The position numbers were made by a program, and so were the translations under genes. A stretch of 64,000 nt of DNA from Vibrio mytili (lineage in GTDB: Bacteria > Pseudomonadota > Gammaproteobacteria > Enterobacterales > Vibrionaceae): the NCBI RefSeq assembly GCF_000830505.1, contig NZ_JXOK01000049.1:1-64000 (forward strand), written 5' to 3'. This document shows, in pieces, positions 55,652 through 64,000 of this stretch. Position 1 is the stretch's first letter. Every line of letters starts with the position of its first letter. The notes beneath the pieces are model-generated. The model searched no databases. It was not told the origin of the DNA and saw nothing but the letters and a program-made list of their open reading frames with translations.

Positions 55652-56920
55652 TTACAGGGAGACATCCGTGAGAGATGAGAGATGACTGTGATCCCATTCC
55701 CACCAGTGCTGCTCATTGTTGTGGATACCGCCAACCCAGTAATGTTGTCTTATTTTTACTCTGCCTTCTAAACATTGCTGACCATACGAAGAAATAGTCA
55801 CGGTTTGCTCCCACCAATCCTTGTCGATGTCATCAATGATGATGAGCGGCTTATCTGTCATGGCCATAGGAGCCAATAGCGCATAGAACATCACATCGCC
55901 TAAGAACGGAAGTGGCTCTCGCTGTTGATAGAGTTGAAACCACTTGGTTACCGGGATGGCTTGGTTTTGCTCTTTGAGTATCGTCAGGGCGAGGTTTTGA
56001 GTGCAACTTAATCCGGTCGTCGCGTGTGGTAATTCTTGCAGGTGGCGGGTGAGGGCATCTTTCATGTTTGGTAAGCCGTCCAGATCGTGTTGTTGGAGAA
56101 GTGCGATCATAGACATGGGCGTCGCGGAAACTAAGGCCTGCCAGCAACGTGTTGCCTGGCTTATTATCTTAGGGGTAACCGGTCTACGGTATTGCCAGGA
56201 TGATCGAATCGCTTCGGCAGGAAGTTGACCGAAGCCAATAAATCGTTCGGTCCCTGGATATTGATCCAACTCGATGATCTCAATGACTTGGTTTTGTACA
56301 CCTTTAAGCAACGTGAGGGCGCGTAGGAGCATCAGTTGATCATAGCTATCATGTTCTACCCAAAGCACAATGCGTTCAAATTGTTGGTCGAGTAAGGTGT
56401 AAATACGTTTCTGCTCTTGTTGTGCGACATCGTGCGCTGTGTCGTTACGTCCCATGATTGGCAATAGAGTGTCAACGACATACTGCGCTCGCATCTTAAC
56501 AAACCTTTGCTCGTCATTGGGGGTTGGGCCAATGCAAAGCGGATCGATCATCGGTAAAAAATCGCCAGTGAATCCACCTTCAAGCAGCTGTTGCTGAATA
56601 TCATGACCACAGCGCACACGCAGCGTCTTTAAGTCTGCATCGAGAGAATCAGGTTTATCGGCGATCGCCTGTCTGTGTTTTTCTTGCTCTTCTATATGCG
56701 CTTTTAGCTTACTCCAGTTTGGTAAGCCGATTTCTCTAGCTAAAGCATGTTGAATATCAGCAAGTTTTACGGTATCAAACGCGAGTTTTTCAGGGGTTGA
56801 GTGAGAACGCTGGACAGAGGTTAGGACGGAAAGGTCACCATTGCGTATCGCTTTCAAGCGTTTTTTCGCAATAGCCTTCTGTTGGTTTAGATTGATGGAG
56901 AAACTGTTGTGCGAGTGCAT
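55652..56920 (-). CDS. DUF1835-type protein
   Basis: A 422-residue cytoplasmic protein. An N-terminal helical part (KKRLKAIRNGDLSVLTSVQR, then LAREIGLPNWSKLKAHIEEQ) precedes a DUF1835-like domain (GGFTGDFLPMIDPLCIGPTP, then RIVLWVEHDSYDQLMLLRAL), followed by a Trp-rich C-terminal part. DUF1835/DUF3658 proteins have no established function. It is monocistronic, with a 328-bp upstream-gene distance to the symporter on one side. Confidence 0.7.
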   Translation of the reverse strand: MHSHNSFSINLNQQKAIAKKRLKAIRNGDLSVLTSVQRSHSTPEKLAFDTVKLADIQHALAREIGLPNWSKLKAHIEEQEKHRQAIADKPDSLDADLKTLRVRCGHDIQQQLLEGGFTGDFLPMIDPLCIGPTPNDEQRFVKMRAQYVVDTLLPIMGRNDTAHDVAQQEQKRIYTLLDQQFERIVLWVEHDSYDQLMLLRALTLLKGVQNQVIEIIELDQYPGTERFIGFGQLPAEAIRSSWQYRRPVTPKIISQATRCWQALVSATPMSMIALLQQHDLDGLPNMKDALTRHLQELPHATTGLSCTQNLALTILKEQNQAIPVTKWFQLYQQREPLPFLGDVMFYALLAPMAMTDKPLIIIDDIDKDWWEQTVTISSYGQQCLEGRVKIRQHYWVGGIHNNEQHWWEWDHSHLSSLTDVSL

Positions 56921-57126
56921 TTTTCACCTTTCTTATTTCTTCTCTTTTACACTCGCCTAGATAGAAGCTAAAAAAGGTAAAACCAATATTGCCTGCCAAG
57001 CAGGGGTTTTATATGCCGTGAACTGGGTTCTTTCCGCGAGTGTTGGGTGCTTTAGGCTTCAGCCCAATAATAGTATGTGAGGGCACCTTGTTTCGCAACT
57101 AAAACGACTATTGTCTGACGTACAAA

Positions 57127-57154
57127 AAAGCCCCTCGAAGATTCGTGGGGCTTT
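57127..57154 (-). terminator. nfsA terminator
   Basis: AAAGCCCC / GGGGCTTT arms with an inner CGAA/TTCG stem; six T follow on the minus strand, 28 bp after the stop. Confidence 0.8.
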
Positions 57155-57181
57155 AAGACAGCCAATCAGTTCTTAATGCTG

Positions 57182-57904
57182 CTACCTTTTCGCTAGGCCT
57201 TTTTTATTTAAGTACGGCAAAATATGTGGTCTTGATTCACCAGCAAGCTTGGTCGTTACTTCTTGCGACCAGGTACTTTGTTTTTGATTGCTTGAACGAC
57301 TTGCGTAGTAATCGTGCATCGTTTGGTCATAACTTTCGATGTCTGCCAAGCTTAGAGGTTGGTACTGGTTTTCATGAACGATTACGTCTGCAGGTAAGCG
57401 AGGTTTGATCTCTGGGCTTTGTTCCGGATGCCCCAGGCACATGCCGAAAAGAATGGCGGTGTTATCGGGCAGCCCTAAGAGTTCATCCACTTTCTCAGCG
57501 TTGTTGCGTAATCCGCCAATATAGACACCACCCAGCCCCATAGATTCAGCCGCTATCAAACAGTTTTGCGCCATAATCCCTGAGTCGACTGCACCAATAA
57601 GCGTCAACTCTGTGAAATCGGCTTGCACCTGGGGGTTAATGGTGCTGTGGCGTTGGTAATCAATACAAAACACAAGAAACTCTGCGGCATTGGCAACGTA
57701 GGGCTGATTGCCTGCGTATTCTGCTAATAACGCCCGCTTGTCTGCGTCAGTGACACGAATAATCGATACAACTTGTAACATGCTGGAAGAGGACGCGGCC
57801 AAGCCTGATTTAATAATGGTTGCTAGCTGTTCTTGTTCGATAGGCTGTTCAGTGAACTTTCGAATTGAGCGGTGGTTTAATAGGGTCTGAATCGTACTAT
57901 TCAT
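57182..57904 (-). CDS. nfsA: NADPH-flavin oxidoreductase / nitroreductase (Frp/NfsA type)
   Basis: A 240-residue FMN enzyme of the NfsA group. The text STIQTLLNHRSIRKFTEQPI, SSSSMLQVVSIIRVTD and STWSQEVTTKLAGESRPHI is very close to V. harveyi Frp, the NADPH:FMN oxidoreductase that supplies reduced flavin to luciferase, as I recall it. In non-luminous strains the same protein acts as a nitro/flavin/chromate reductase. No lux genes are in the window. Confidence 0.9.
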   Translation of the reverse strand: MNSTIQTLLNHRSIRKFTEQPIEQEQLATIIKSGLAASSSSMLQVVSIIRVTDADKRALLAEYAGNQPYVANAAEFLVFCIDYQRHSTINPQVQADFTELTLIGAVDSGIMAQNCLIAAESMGLGGVYIGGLRNNAEKVDELLGLPDNTAILFGMCLGHPEQSPEIKPRLPADVIVHENQYQPLSLADIESYDQTMHDYYASRSSNQKQSTWSQEVTTKLAGESRPHILPYLNKKGLAKR

Positions 57905-58115
57905 GATGGCTGTGCACTCTTTTTATCGTTCTCAAATGATTGATATATCACCATAACGACATTTGAGAATTGGGTAAACCGTAGAGAGAGAAAAATTACT
58001 GTTCAATACAAGCCGAACTAAGCGTTGAGGTATAAGTTTGGAGTGATACGCTGGAGGAGATCAATTCAGCTTAAAGTTTTAGCGAGCCACAGTTGAGCAG
58101 CTCGCTCTGTTGAGT

Positions 58116-59096
58116 TTAGTCTTGTTTGCGCTGTTGTTCTTTTTGGGCCAGTTTGGCGGCGCGTCTGGCTTCACGCTGCTTGGCACTTTCTCCGCCTACG
58201 TGTTGTTCACCTCGCTGCTCCGCCAATGCGATTTGTTTCTCACGTTCACGGAAACGTGTAATTTGCTCTTCTGAATGCGTGCCGTGACATTTAGGGCAAC
58301 TTACGCCTTGCTCGTAGAGATCAGACTGTTTGTCTTCTTCAGTGATTGGCAGGCGACATGCATTGCATAGATCATAATCGGCTTTTTCTAGCTGGTGGTT
58401 GACTGCAACGCGACCATCAAACACATAGCAATCACCTTCCCAAAGGCTTTCTTCTTCTGGCACTTCCTCTAGATATTTCAGGATGCCGCCTTCTAGGTGA
58501 TAAACCTCGTCAAAGCCTTGCTCTTTCATGTAGGCCGTGGATTTTTCGCAACGGATACCACCGGTACAGAACATGGCCACTTTTTTATGTTTGGCTGGGT
58601 CCATGTTTTCTTTGACGTAGTCAGGGAACTCACGGAATGTGTCTGTATTTGGGTTTACCGCCCCTTTGAATGTACCGATCTCGATTTCGTAATCATTGCG
58701 AGTATCAACGACAAACACTTCAGGATCAGCAATCAAATCGTTCCATTCTTTTGGTTTAACGTAAGTCCCCACGACGTGACGAGGATCGATACCTTCTACG
58801 CCCAATGTGACGATTTCTTTTTTAAGTTTCACTTTGGTGCGGTTAAAAGGTTGGGAGTCTGAGAAAGATTCTTTGTAGACAGTACCTTTTAGTCGAGGCT
58901 CTGCTTCTAGCCATGTAAGCAGTGCATCAATACCAGTACGATCAGATGCAACGGTGCCATTGATACCTTCACCAGCGAGCAATAATGTGCCGCGGATATG
59001 GTGTTGTTCCATCAGCGCAAGCAATGGTTCACGCAGGTCTTGATGATTATTCAGTTCTACAAATTTATACAGCGCACACACTACGTACTGGCTCAT
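58116..59096 (-). CDS. trhO: tRNA uridine-34 hydroxylase TrhO
   Basis: A 326-residue rhodanese-type protein (former YceA) that hydroxylates wobble uridine of tRNAs using O2. N-terminal domain [15 protein letters not shown], then a rhodanese domain with active Cys177 in [11 protein letters not shown], and a C-terminal zinc-binding-like part (CNACRLP and SCPKCHG). The tail is Lys/Arg/Gln-rich. It is monocistronic; an imperfect hairpin (AGCGAGC / GCTCGCT, 58081-58106) lies 10 bp after the stop without a T-run. Confidence 0.93.
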   Translation of the reverse strand: MSQYVVCALYKFVELNNHQDLREPLLALMEQHHIRGTLLLAGEGINGTVASDRTGIDALLTWLEAEPRLKGTVYKESFSDSQPFNRTKVKLKKEIVTLGVEGIDPRHVVGTYVKPKEWNDLIADPEVFVVDTRNDYEIEIGTFKGAVNPNTDTFREFPDYVKENMDPAKHKKVAMFCTGGIRCEKSTAYMKEQGFDEVYHLEGGILKYLEEVPEEESLWEGDCYVFDGRVAVNHQLEKADYDLCNACRLPITEEDKQSDLYEQGVSCPKCHGTHSEEQITRFREREKQIALAEQRGEQHVGGESAKQREARRAAKLAQKEQQRKQD

Positions 59097-59237
59097 GATC
59101 TTTCCTTTATAAAAAACAGGTGCTGAAAACCTTTAAATTTTAGCGGGCAGAATTATACCTGACTAATTTAGTCGGAAATACACGAAAAGTGTGTGGGTAT
59201 TCTAACTACGTCGTGTGGTCGAGCTGGACATGTTGAA

Positions 59238-60533
59238 TTAAATTAACGTCGCTGCCGTTTGCTTACCCATTGCGATCAAAGTGTCGAGAATATGTTCCCC
59301 ATCGGCTCGCAAGCCATTGTGCTCATATTCATTGGTGATCCATGCTTTGGCATTCGGTATTGCCGCTAACGTCTCTCGGCTAATGTCCATTTCCACAAAC
59401 ATATCCTCTGCGTACACGGCGCAGCTTACCGGTACTTTGTTTTTTGCAAGCTGGCTTTCATCATAGAGCGGTGACCAGTCGTCTTTGCTCGCCAACAACT
59501 CCGCTGCTTCTTTCAAGGGTTTCAGGTTGACGTATTGGTCGAACATCCAAGGGAAGACCATTTCTCCGGTAAAATAAAAGGATTTACCGGGTTCATAGTT
59601 GAAGGCTTGAATGGTTTGACGAACGCGATGGGCACTCCAAAGAGAAGCAAAACCCTGACAATAAATGGACTCATGTAAAATGGCGTAAATAGGGTTGGTT
59701 TGGAAGTTTTGTTGCGCCAGCATATCGCTCAAGAATTCATAGCGTAGTTGCGGTTTGCCATTTACATTGATCAACGCACTCTCCAGCCAATAATACGTTG
59801 GTAAAAAGGTGTCACTGACGCCAAAGTTAATCCCAATTTGTTGAAACTGTTCCACGGTAAAGCGCTGTCCGTTCGGCAGGTATTCTTGGTTTTCGAGAAG
59901 GTGGTCTGCAATGCGTTGGCATAATTGCTGCGCTTTAGGGAACTGCTGAAAGAACGCTTGGTTTTTCTCCATTGTGCGCTTAAAGGTGGCTTGATAAACA
60001 TAGTCGGGATGGCGCGAAATAGAGGGAATACCACCCGTGATGTAACTTGCCAGTAGACTTTTTGGGAAGAGTGAAAGGTAAGTCAGAGAACAAAACCCAC
60101 CGAAACTTTGACCAAGAATGGCCCATTTTTCTACTCCGAACTGTTGACGAATGAATTCAGCGTCTCGAACAATATTGTCTGCACGAAAGTAGCTCAAGTA
60201 TTCTGCTTGCTGCTTGGGTGTTAAGTGGGCGAGCGTTTGATGATTGATGACCGAACTGTTACCCGTTCCACGTTGATCGAGAAGTAATACCCGGTAATCT
60301 TTGAGTGCACGTTTGATCCAACCATTATTGCCATTTGGGCGAGGAGAAGGGAAACCTGGTCCACCTTGAAAATATACAAGCCAAGGTTTGGAAGTGTTGT
60401 CTTCTCCAACTAAGCAAATAGAGCGGGCAAATAGGTCAATAGTGCCCTTGCTAGTATCGGCATAATCGAGTGGCACTTGGAACGTGTGTGGAGCGTAGTG
60501 GAGACCTGCATCGATAAAAGATTGAGCATTCAT
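59238..60533 (-). CDS. proline-iminopeptidase-like alpha/beta hydrolase
   Basis: A 431-residue peptidase family S33-type enzyme. The oxyanion motif GGPG is at 57-60, DQRGTGNSS follows, and the nucleophile is Ser143 in GQSFGG. Late EDMFVEMDIS and EYEHNGLRADG supply the likely Asp and His. It should remove N-terminal residues, often Pro, from small peptides in the cytoplasm; there is no signal peptide. Single gene, divergent from the carboxypeptidase gene. Confidence 0.87.
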   Translation of the reverse strand: MNAQSFIDAGLHYAPHTFQVPLDYADTSKGTIDLFARSICLVGEDNTSKPWLVYFQGGPGFPSPRPNGNNGWIKRALKDYRVLLLDQRGTGNSSVINHQTLAHLTPKQQAEYLSYFRADNIVRDAEFIRQQFGVEKWAILGQSFGGFCSLTYLSLFPKSLLASYITGGIPSISRHPDYVYQATFKRTMEKNQAFFQQFPKAQQLCQRIADHLLENQEYLPNGQRFTVEQFQQIGINFGVSDTFLPTYYWLESALINVNGKPQLRYEFLSDMLAQQNFQTNPIYAILHESIYCQGFASLWSAHRVRQTIQAFNYEPGKSFYFTGEMVFPWMFDQYVNLKPLKEAAELLASKDDWSPLYDESQLAKNKVPVSCAVYAEDMFVEMDISRETLAAIPNAKAWITNEYEHNGLRADGEHILDTLIAMGKQTAATLI

Positions 60534-60764
60534 TGTTCTACTTGGGTCCTTCTGGTTAGGGGGAGCCTGTGGCTGTTCACAGGTTTGTTACTTTAATTGT
60601 AATTATATTATTCACCAATACTATTTGCGGTTATCCGCACAGTTTCACATGGTACTGTTACGATACATTCATTTGTATAAATTAAAATGGTTGGGCAACA
60701 AGTTGAATGGTTTATGCTTAAGACTGTTGTAACCAATAGCTGCGCCAATGATGGAGGAAGTCGG

Positions 60765-61922
60765 ATGAGAGTGCTACTGGCTCGATGGATGTTTTTTGCT
60801 TGTTTTATAAGTGTGCCTGCTTTTGCAGTCGTCACACCGAATCCCCCTCAATTAAATGCTAAAGGTTATGTGTTAATGGACTTTCAGTCCGGAACCATTA
60901 TCGCAGAGCAAAATGGCAGAGCGGGTTTAGCGCCGGCGAGTTTGACCAAGCTCATGACCGCGTACGTCGTCGGACAGGAGATACATGCAGGTCGGCTCAA
61001 TTGGGATGATGTGGTGACAGTCAGTGAAAATGCTTGGTCAGCGAAGTTTCCTGGCTCGTCAAAAATGTTCATTAAGCCAAAAGATGAAATTAGTGTGTCA
61101 GATTTACTTCACGGTGTGATTATCCAGTCGGGTAATGATGCGTGTGTCGCACTTGCAGAGCATGTTGCGGGTACAGAGCGTGGGTTTGTTGCCTTAATGA
61201 ATGGGTGGGCAGAAAAGCTTGGCCTTCAAGACACTTACTTTGTCAATTCCCATGGTTTGGACAGCGAAGGCATTCAAACCTCCCCAGAGGATATGGCGAA
61301 GCTGATGCAGGCCATTATCAATGATGTTCCCGATGTATATGCGCTCTATAGCCAAAGAGTCTTTAAGTGGAATGACATCACTCAGTACAATCGCAACAAG
61401 TTACTTTGGGATAACTCAATCAATGTGGATGGCGGTAAAACGGGATACACCAGTAATGCCGGGTACAGCTTAGTTAGCTCCGCAACAGAAGGCAAAATGC
61501 GCTTGATATCGGTCGTTATGGGTGCACCAAGCCCAGAAGCACGGGTCAGCCAATCGAAGAACCTACTTAGCTATGGCTTTCGCTTTTTTGATACCAAGAA
61601 AGTCGCAACTCAAGGTCAAGTAGAATCAAAAGTTCGTGTCTGGAAAGGCAGTATCAGTGAAATTGAAGCCGGTTTTGCGAAAGATGCGTACGTAACCTTA
61701 CCTCGTTCAATGACTGCGAATTTAGAGAAAGTCGTGGAACTGAATGAGCCATTGATGGCTCCACTTCAGGTCGGTGACGTTGTCGGTAAAGTCGTATGGA
61801 AAAGTGACGATCAAACGGTCGCGAGTTACCCATTAGTTAGCAAGCAAGCGGTTGAGCCCGGCTCTTGGCTCACCAATATCTGGGACAGTCTTGTTTTATG
61901 GGTGACATCATTTTTTAATTAA
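60765..61922 (+). CDS. D-alanyl-D-alanine carboxypeptidase (PBP5/6 type)
   Basis: A 385-residue penicillin-binding protein that trims the terminal D-Ala of peptidoglycan stem peptides. ATG 60765 follows GGAGGAAG and gives a signal peptide ending PAFA. Active-site motifs are SLTK (Ser59, Lys62), SGN at 122-124 and KTG at 225-227. The C-terminal PBP5_C beta domain is followed by an amphipathic helix (WLTNIWDSLVLWVTSFF) that anchors it to the outer face of the inner membrane. DacA versus DacC cannot be decided here. Confidence 0.92.
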   Translation: MRVLLARWMFFACFISVPAFAVVTPNPPQLNAKGYVLMDFQSGTIIAEQNGRAGLAPASLTKLMTAYVVGQEIHAGRLNWDDVVTVSENAWSAKFPGSSKMFIKPKDEISVSDLLHGVIIQSGNDACVALAEHVAGTERGFVALMNGWAEKLGLQDTYFVNSHGLDSEGIQTSPEDMAKLMQAIINDVPDVYALYSQRVFKWNDITQYNRNKLLWDNSINVDGGKTGYTSNAGYSLVSSATEGKMRLISVVMGAPSPEARVSQSKNLLSYGFRFFDTKKVATQGQVESKVRVWKGSISEIEAGFAKDAYVTLPRSMTANLEKVVELNEPLMAPLQVGDVVGKVVWKSDDQTVASYPLVSKQAVEPGSWLTNIWDSLVLWVTSFFN

Positions 61923-62000
61923 CAACATCAATATTTCTTAGTCAGAAAGTCAACCTTAGCCAAGCTATGGCTCTCGGTTATAAAGCGGCTCTCAGTGATT

Positions 62001-62034
62001 AAACAGCCTTGCCGTAAAGGTGGGGCTGTTTTAG
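62001..62034 (+). terminator. terminator after the carboxypeptidase gene
   Basis: AAACAGCC pairs with GGCTGTTT across a 15-base interior, followed by TAGTATTT. Moderate strength. Confidence 0.55.
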
Positions 62035-62204
62035 TATTTCGATTCGTAATGTCATTAAGTCGTTCATCTGTTCTCAACTCACCGCTGATTATTGTGTTTT
62101 ATTTTCAAATTTAATTTGAAAATGTTTTTAGATCAAACCCGTTTCTTAAATTAACTCATAAGGTTATGCTGTCGGCCAAGACACTATTGTTTTTGGAGAC
62201 TGTC

Positions 62205-62858
62205 ATGGACATCGTACAAGCCGCTAAATCTCGCTATTCAACTAAAGCTTTTGATCCGACTCGCAAACTACCTCAAGAAAAAGTAGATGCGATAAAAGAG
62301 CTGATTCGTTTTAGCCCATCAAGCGTGAACTCTCAACCTTGGCATTTCCTTTTAGCGAGTACCGAAGAAGGCAAGCAGCGTATTGCTAAGGCGGCACAAG
62401 GCACTTACGCATTCAATGAAGCGAAAATCTTAAACGCTTCTCACGTTTTGGTGTTCTGTGCAAAGACAGATATTGATGAAGAATACCTTGAAGCGCTGCT
62501 GGCTCAAGAAGAGAAAGATGGCCGATACCCAACAGAAGACGCAAAATCAGCCGTTCGAGGTGGTCGCGGCTTCTTCGTTAATATGCACCGTTTCGATTAT
62601 AAAGATGCGAATCACTGGATGGAGAAGCAAGTCTACCTAAATGTGGGTACGTTGTTGCTAGGTGCATCAGCACTGGAGATCGATGCAGTGCCAGTCGAAG
62701 GGTTTGATCCTAAGGTGCTCGATGCAGAGTTTGGTTTACGTGAACAAGGCTATACCAGTGTCGTGATCGTGCCGCTAGGTTACCACGCGGAAGACGATTT
62801 TAATGCTAAATCACCGAAGTCACGCTGGGACGAAAGCACTGTACTTACGGAAATTTAA
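62205..62858 (+). CDS. nfsB: oxygen-insensitive NAD(P)H nitroreductase NfsB
   Basis: A 217-residue FMN flavoprotein of the NfsB/dihydropteridine reductase group. ATG 62205 follows GGAGA. Conserved text: AAKSRYSTKAFDPTRKLP, FSPSSVNSQPWHFLLAST and the late LREQGYTSVVIVPLGY. It reduces nitroaromatics and quinones by two-electron steps. It converges, by 29 bp, on a LysR gene. Confidence 0.92.
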   Translation: MDIVQAAKSRYSTKAFDPTRKLPQEKVDAIKELIRFSPSSVNSQPWHFLLASTEEGKQRIAKAAQGTYAFNEAKILNASHVLVFCAKTDIDEEYLEALLAQEEKDGRYPTEDAKSAVRGGRGFFVNMHRFDYKDANHWMEKQVYLNVGTLLLGASALEIDAVPVEGFDPKVLDAEFGLREQGYTSVVIVPLGYHAEDDFNAKSPKSRWDESTVLTEI

Positions 62859-62887
62859 TCATACGGTAAAACTTTAGAGCGATGACC

Positions 62888-63838
62888 TTACTTGAGGTAG
62901 GGTTCACTCTCTGATGAATGACAAAATGTTGCCAGTACTTTTGCTCTCTGCTGGCAGCATTTATCTTGGATAAATTCACGGAAAGTGCGGATGCTTGGCG
63001 TAAGCAGTCGGCGATCGGCACAAACCATATAAAGTGGCACAGGACCACAATCCCACTCTGGCAGCACTCTTACTAAACGACCTTCAATTAAATCCTGACT
63101 AATATCCATTAATGATTTATTCGCGATACCTGTCCCTTTAATAGCAAGGCGATGTGGTAAATCACTGTCGTTGCTCAGTAAGTTACCACTGACGACGATC
63201 TGCTGTTTTTGATCTTCTCGTGTCAATGTCCATTTGTTGTAAACCGAGTCTGCAACCATGTAGCATAAACAGTTGTGCTGAGCTAAATCCTCCGGAGACT
63301 TCAACTCTGGGTGTTTGGCGACATAGTCTGGAGATGCACACAAAATACGTTCGTTTTTGCCACATAAAGCGAGCACGACTAAATTGGAGTCTGCTGGTTC
63401 TCCGTAACGAATCGCAATGTCGACTGGTTTAGCGTACATATCGGTGAGACTGTCCGACAACTCAAGCTTGATGGTGACTTTTGGGTAAAGAGACATAAAC
63501 TCCTCCACCCAATCGAGCAGCATATTGCGTCCAAAATCGGATGGCGCACTGATGTGTAGTTGACCCGCAAGCTCCCCTCTGGCACTTGAGATTTGATCTA
63601 ATCCATCTTGCAGCGTTGCCAGTGCTTGGGTGGTTTTATCCAAAAACAATTCACCTTCGGAGGTGAGCCTTAAGCTACGTGTTGAACGTACAAACAGTGG
63701 AAATCCGATTTGTTCTTCTAGGCGTTTAATGGATGCACTCACCGCCGCGGGCGTAATATCCATACTGGAGGCAACCTTAGAAAAGTTACCTTGGCGTGCA
63801 GTCTCGACAAAAATGTTCAGGTCGTTAAGGGCTTTCAT
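62888..63838 (-). CDS. LysR-family transcriptional regulator
   Basis: A 316-residue regulator with an N-terminal helix-turn-helix (MKALNDLNIFVETARQGNFS, then ITPAAVSASIKRLEEQIG) and a CrgA/DmlR-type effector domain (QLHISAPSDFGRNMLLDWV, VDIAIRYGEPADSNLV). I set the start at ATG 63838; a GTG at 63868 would add ten residues. LysR regulators of this group often control a divergent gene, which would lie to the right of this window. The gene on the other side (nfsB) is convergent. Confidence 0.88.
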   Translation of the reverse strand: MKALNDLNIFVETARQGNFSKVASSMDITPAAVSASIKRLEEQIGFPLFVRSTRSLRLTSEGELFLDKTTQALATLQDGLDQISSARGELAGQLHISAPSDFGRNMLLDWVEEFMSLYPKVTIKLELSDSLTDMYAKPVDIAIRYGEPADSNLVVLALCGKNERILCASPDYVAKHPELKSPEDLAQHNCLCYMVADSVYNKWTLTREDQKQQIVVSGNLLSNDSDLPHRLAIKGTGIANKSLMDISQDLIEGRLVRVLPEWDCGPVPLYMVCADRRLLTPSIRTFREFIQDKCCQQRAKVLATFCHSSESEPYLK

Positions 63839-63868
63839 CTCAAAAGGTATCTGGGAATTTAGCCCCAC

Positions 63869-64000
63869 TATAGTAGGTAGTGATCTAAATTCAACGCTTA
63901 TTAGTGGGGTTATCGTTGAACATGTCGGCCTAGGCGTCCCGACCGCGTTAGTGTAGAAGTCTCGTTGCTGTCAAAAAAGGAGAAGCCGCGCGACAACCTC
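63869..64000. other. right edge, no gene identified
   Basis: 132 bp upstream of the LysR gene, probably its promoter and that of a neighbour outside the window. I see no ORF or RNA that I can support. Confidence 0.4.

Overview
The window looks like accessory-chromosome (chromosome II) sequence from a marine Vibrio, most likely of the Harveyi clade. Evidence: a full Qrr quorum-sensing small RNA with a sigma-54 promoter and LuxO sites; the malT / malP-malQ-glgB block; a VctPDGC-like siderophore transporter; a PopT (DUF368) transporter like V. cholerae VCA0040; and a 240-residue nitroreductase that I recognise as very close to V. harveyi Frp. Species and chromosome are inferences from gene content, not from a database search.

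Layout. 1-1.5 kb: a wrecked IS3-family element and a possible second IS end. 1.5-4.4 kb: GH13 alpha-glucosidase plus GPH-type sugar symporter, preceded by three tandem 22-bp palindromic repeats. 4.8-6.1 kb: thioredoxin-like protein plus ArsP/DUF318-type metal(loid) permease. 6.7-12 kb: a cyclic-di-GMP-I riboswitch, a levansucrase gene and a levanase gene (each broken by one single-base frameshift), then a CSS/EAL cyclic-di-GMP phosphodiesterase. 12-15.2 kb: lysine/ornithine decarboxylase, DUF805 protein, a 285-bp MITE, periplasmic dienelactone hydrolase. 15.3-22.1 kb: Fur-type siderophore ABC transporter, divergent LysR regulator, Bcr/CflA exporter overlapping a degenerate serine recombinase. 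22.3-33.6 kb: glgX, lamB, malM, starch-binding lipoprotein, amylase lipoprotein, pullulanase lipoprotein. 34-39 kb: Sel1 protein, sstT, SCO1 protein with partner, popT. 39.3-50.4 kb: qrr, malT, malP, malQ, glgB. 50.5-64 kb: housekeeping and stress genes (mtgA, metallo-beta-lactamase-fold protein, VOC protein, dicarboxylate symporter, DUF1835 protein, nfsA/frp, trhO, peptidase-like hydrolase, PBP5/6-type carboxypeptidase, nfsB, LysR).

How the genes work together. The centre of the window is an alpha-glucan system: surface lipoproteins (pullulanase, amylase, starch-binding module) cut starch or pullulan, LamB imports maltodextrins, MalM sits in the envelope, MalP/MalQ process dextrins in the cytoplasm and GlgB/GlgX link this to glycogen. 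MalT-box-like sequences precede lamB, pulA and malP, and the regulator gene is here too. A second sugar theme is sucrose/levan: a c-di-GMP riboswitch sits upstream of levansucrase and a c-di-GMP phosphodiesterase lies downstream, a possible local circuit for levan matrix that appears to be decaying because both enzymes are frameshifted.

Most striking observations: the c-di-GMP riboswitch over a levan locus, the two matching single-base frameshifts, the complete qrr locus between popT and malT, the tandem operator-like repeats before the alpha-glucosidase operon, and the MFS exporter translationally coupled to a recombinase that has lost catalytic residues.
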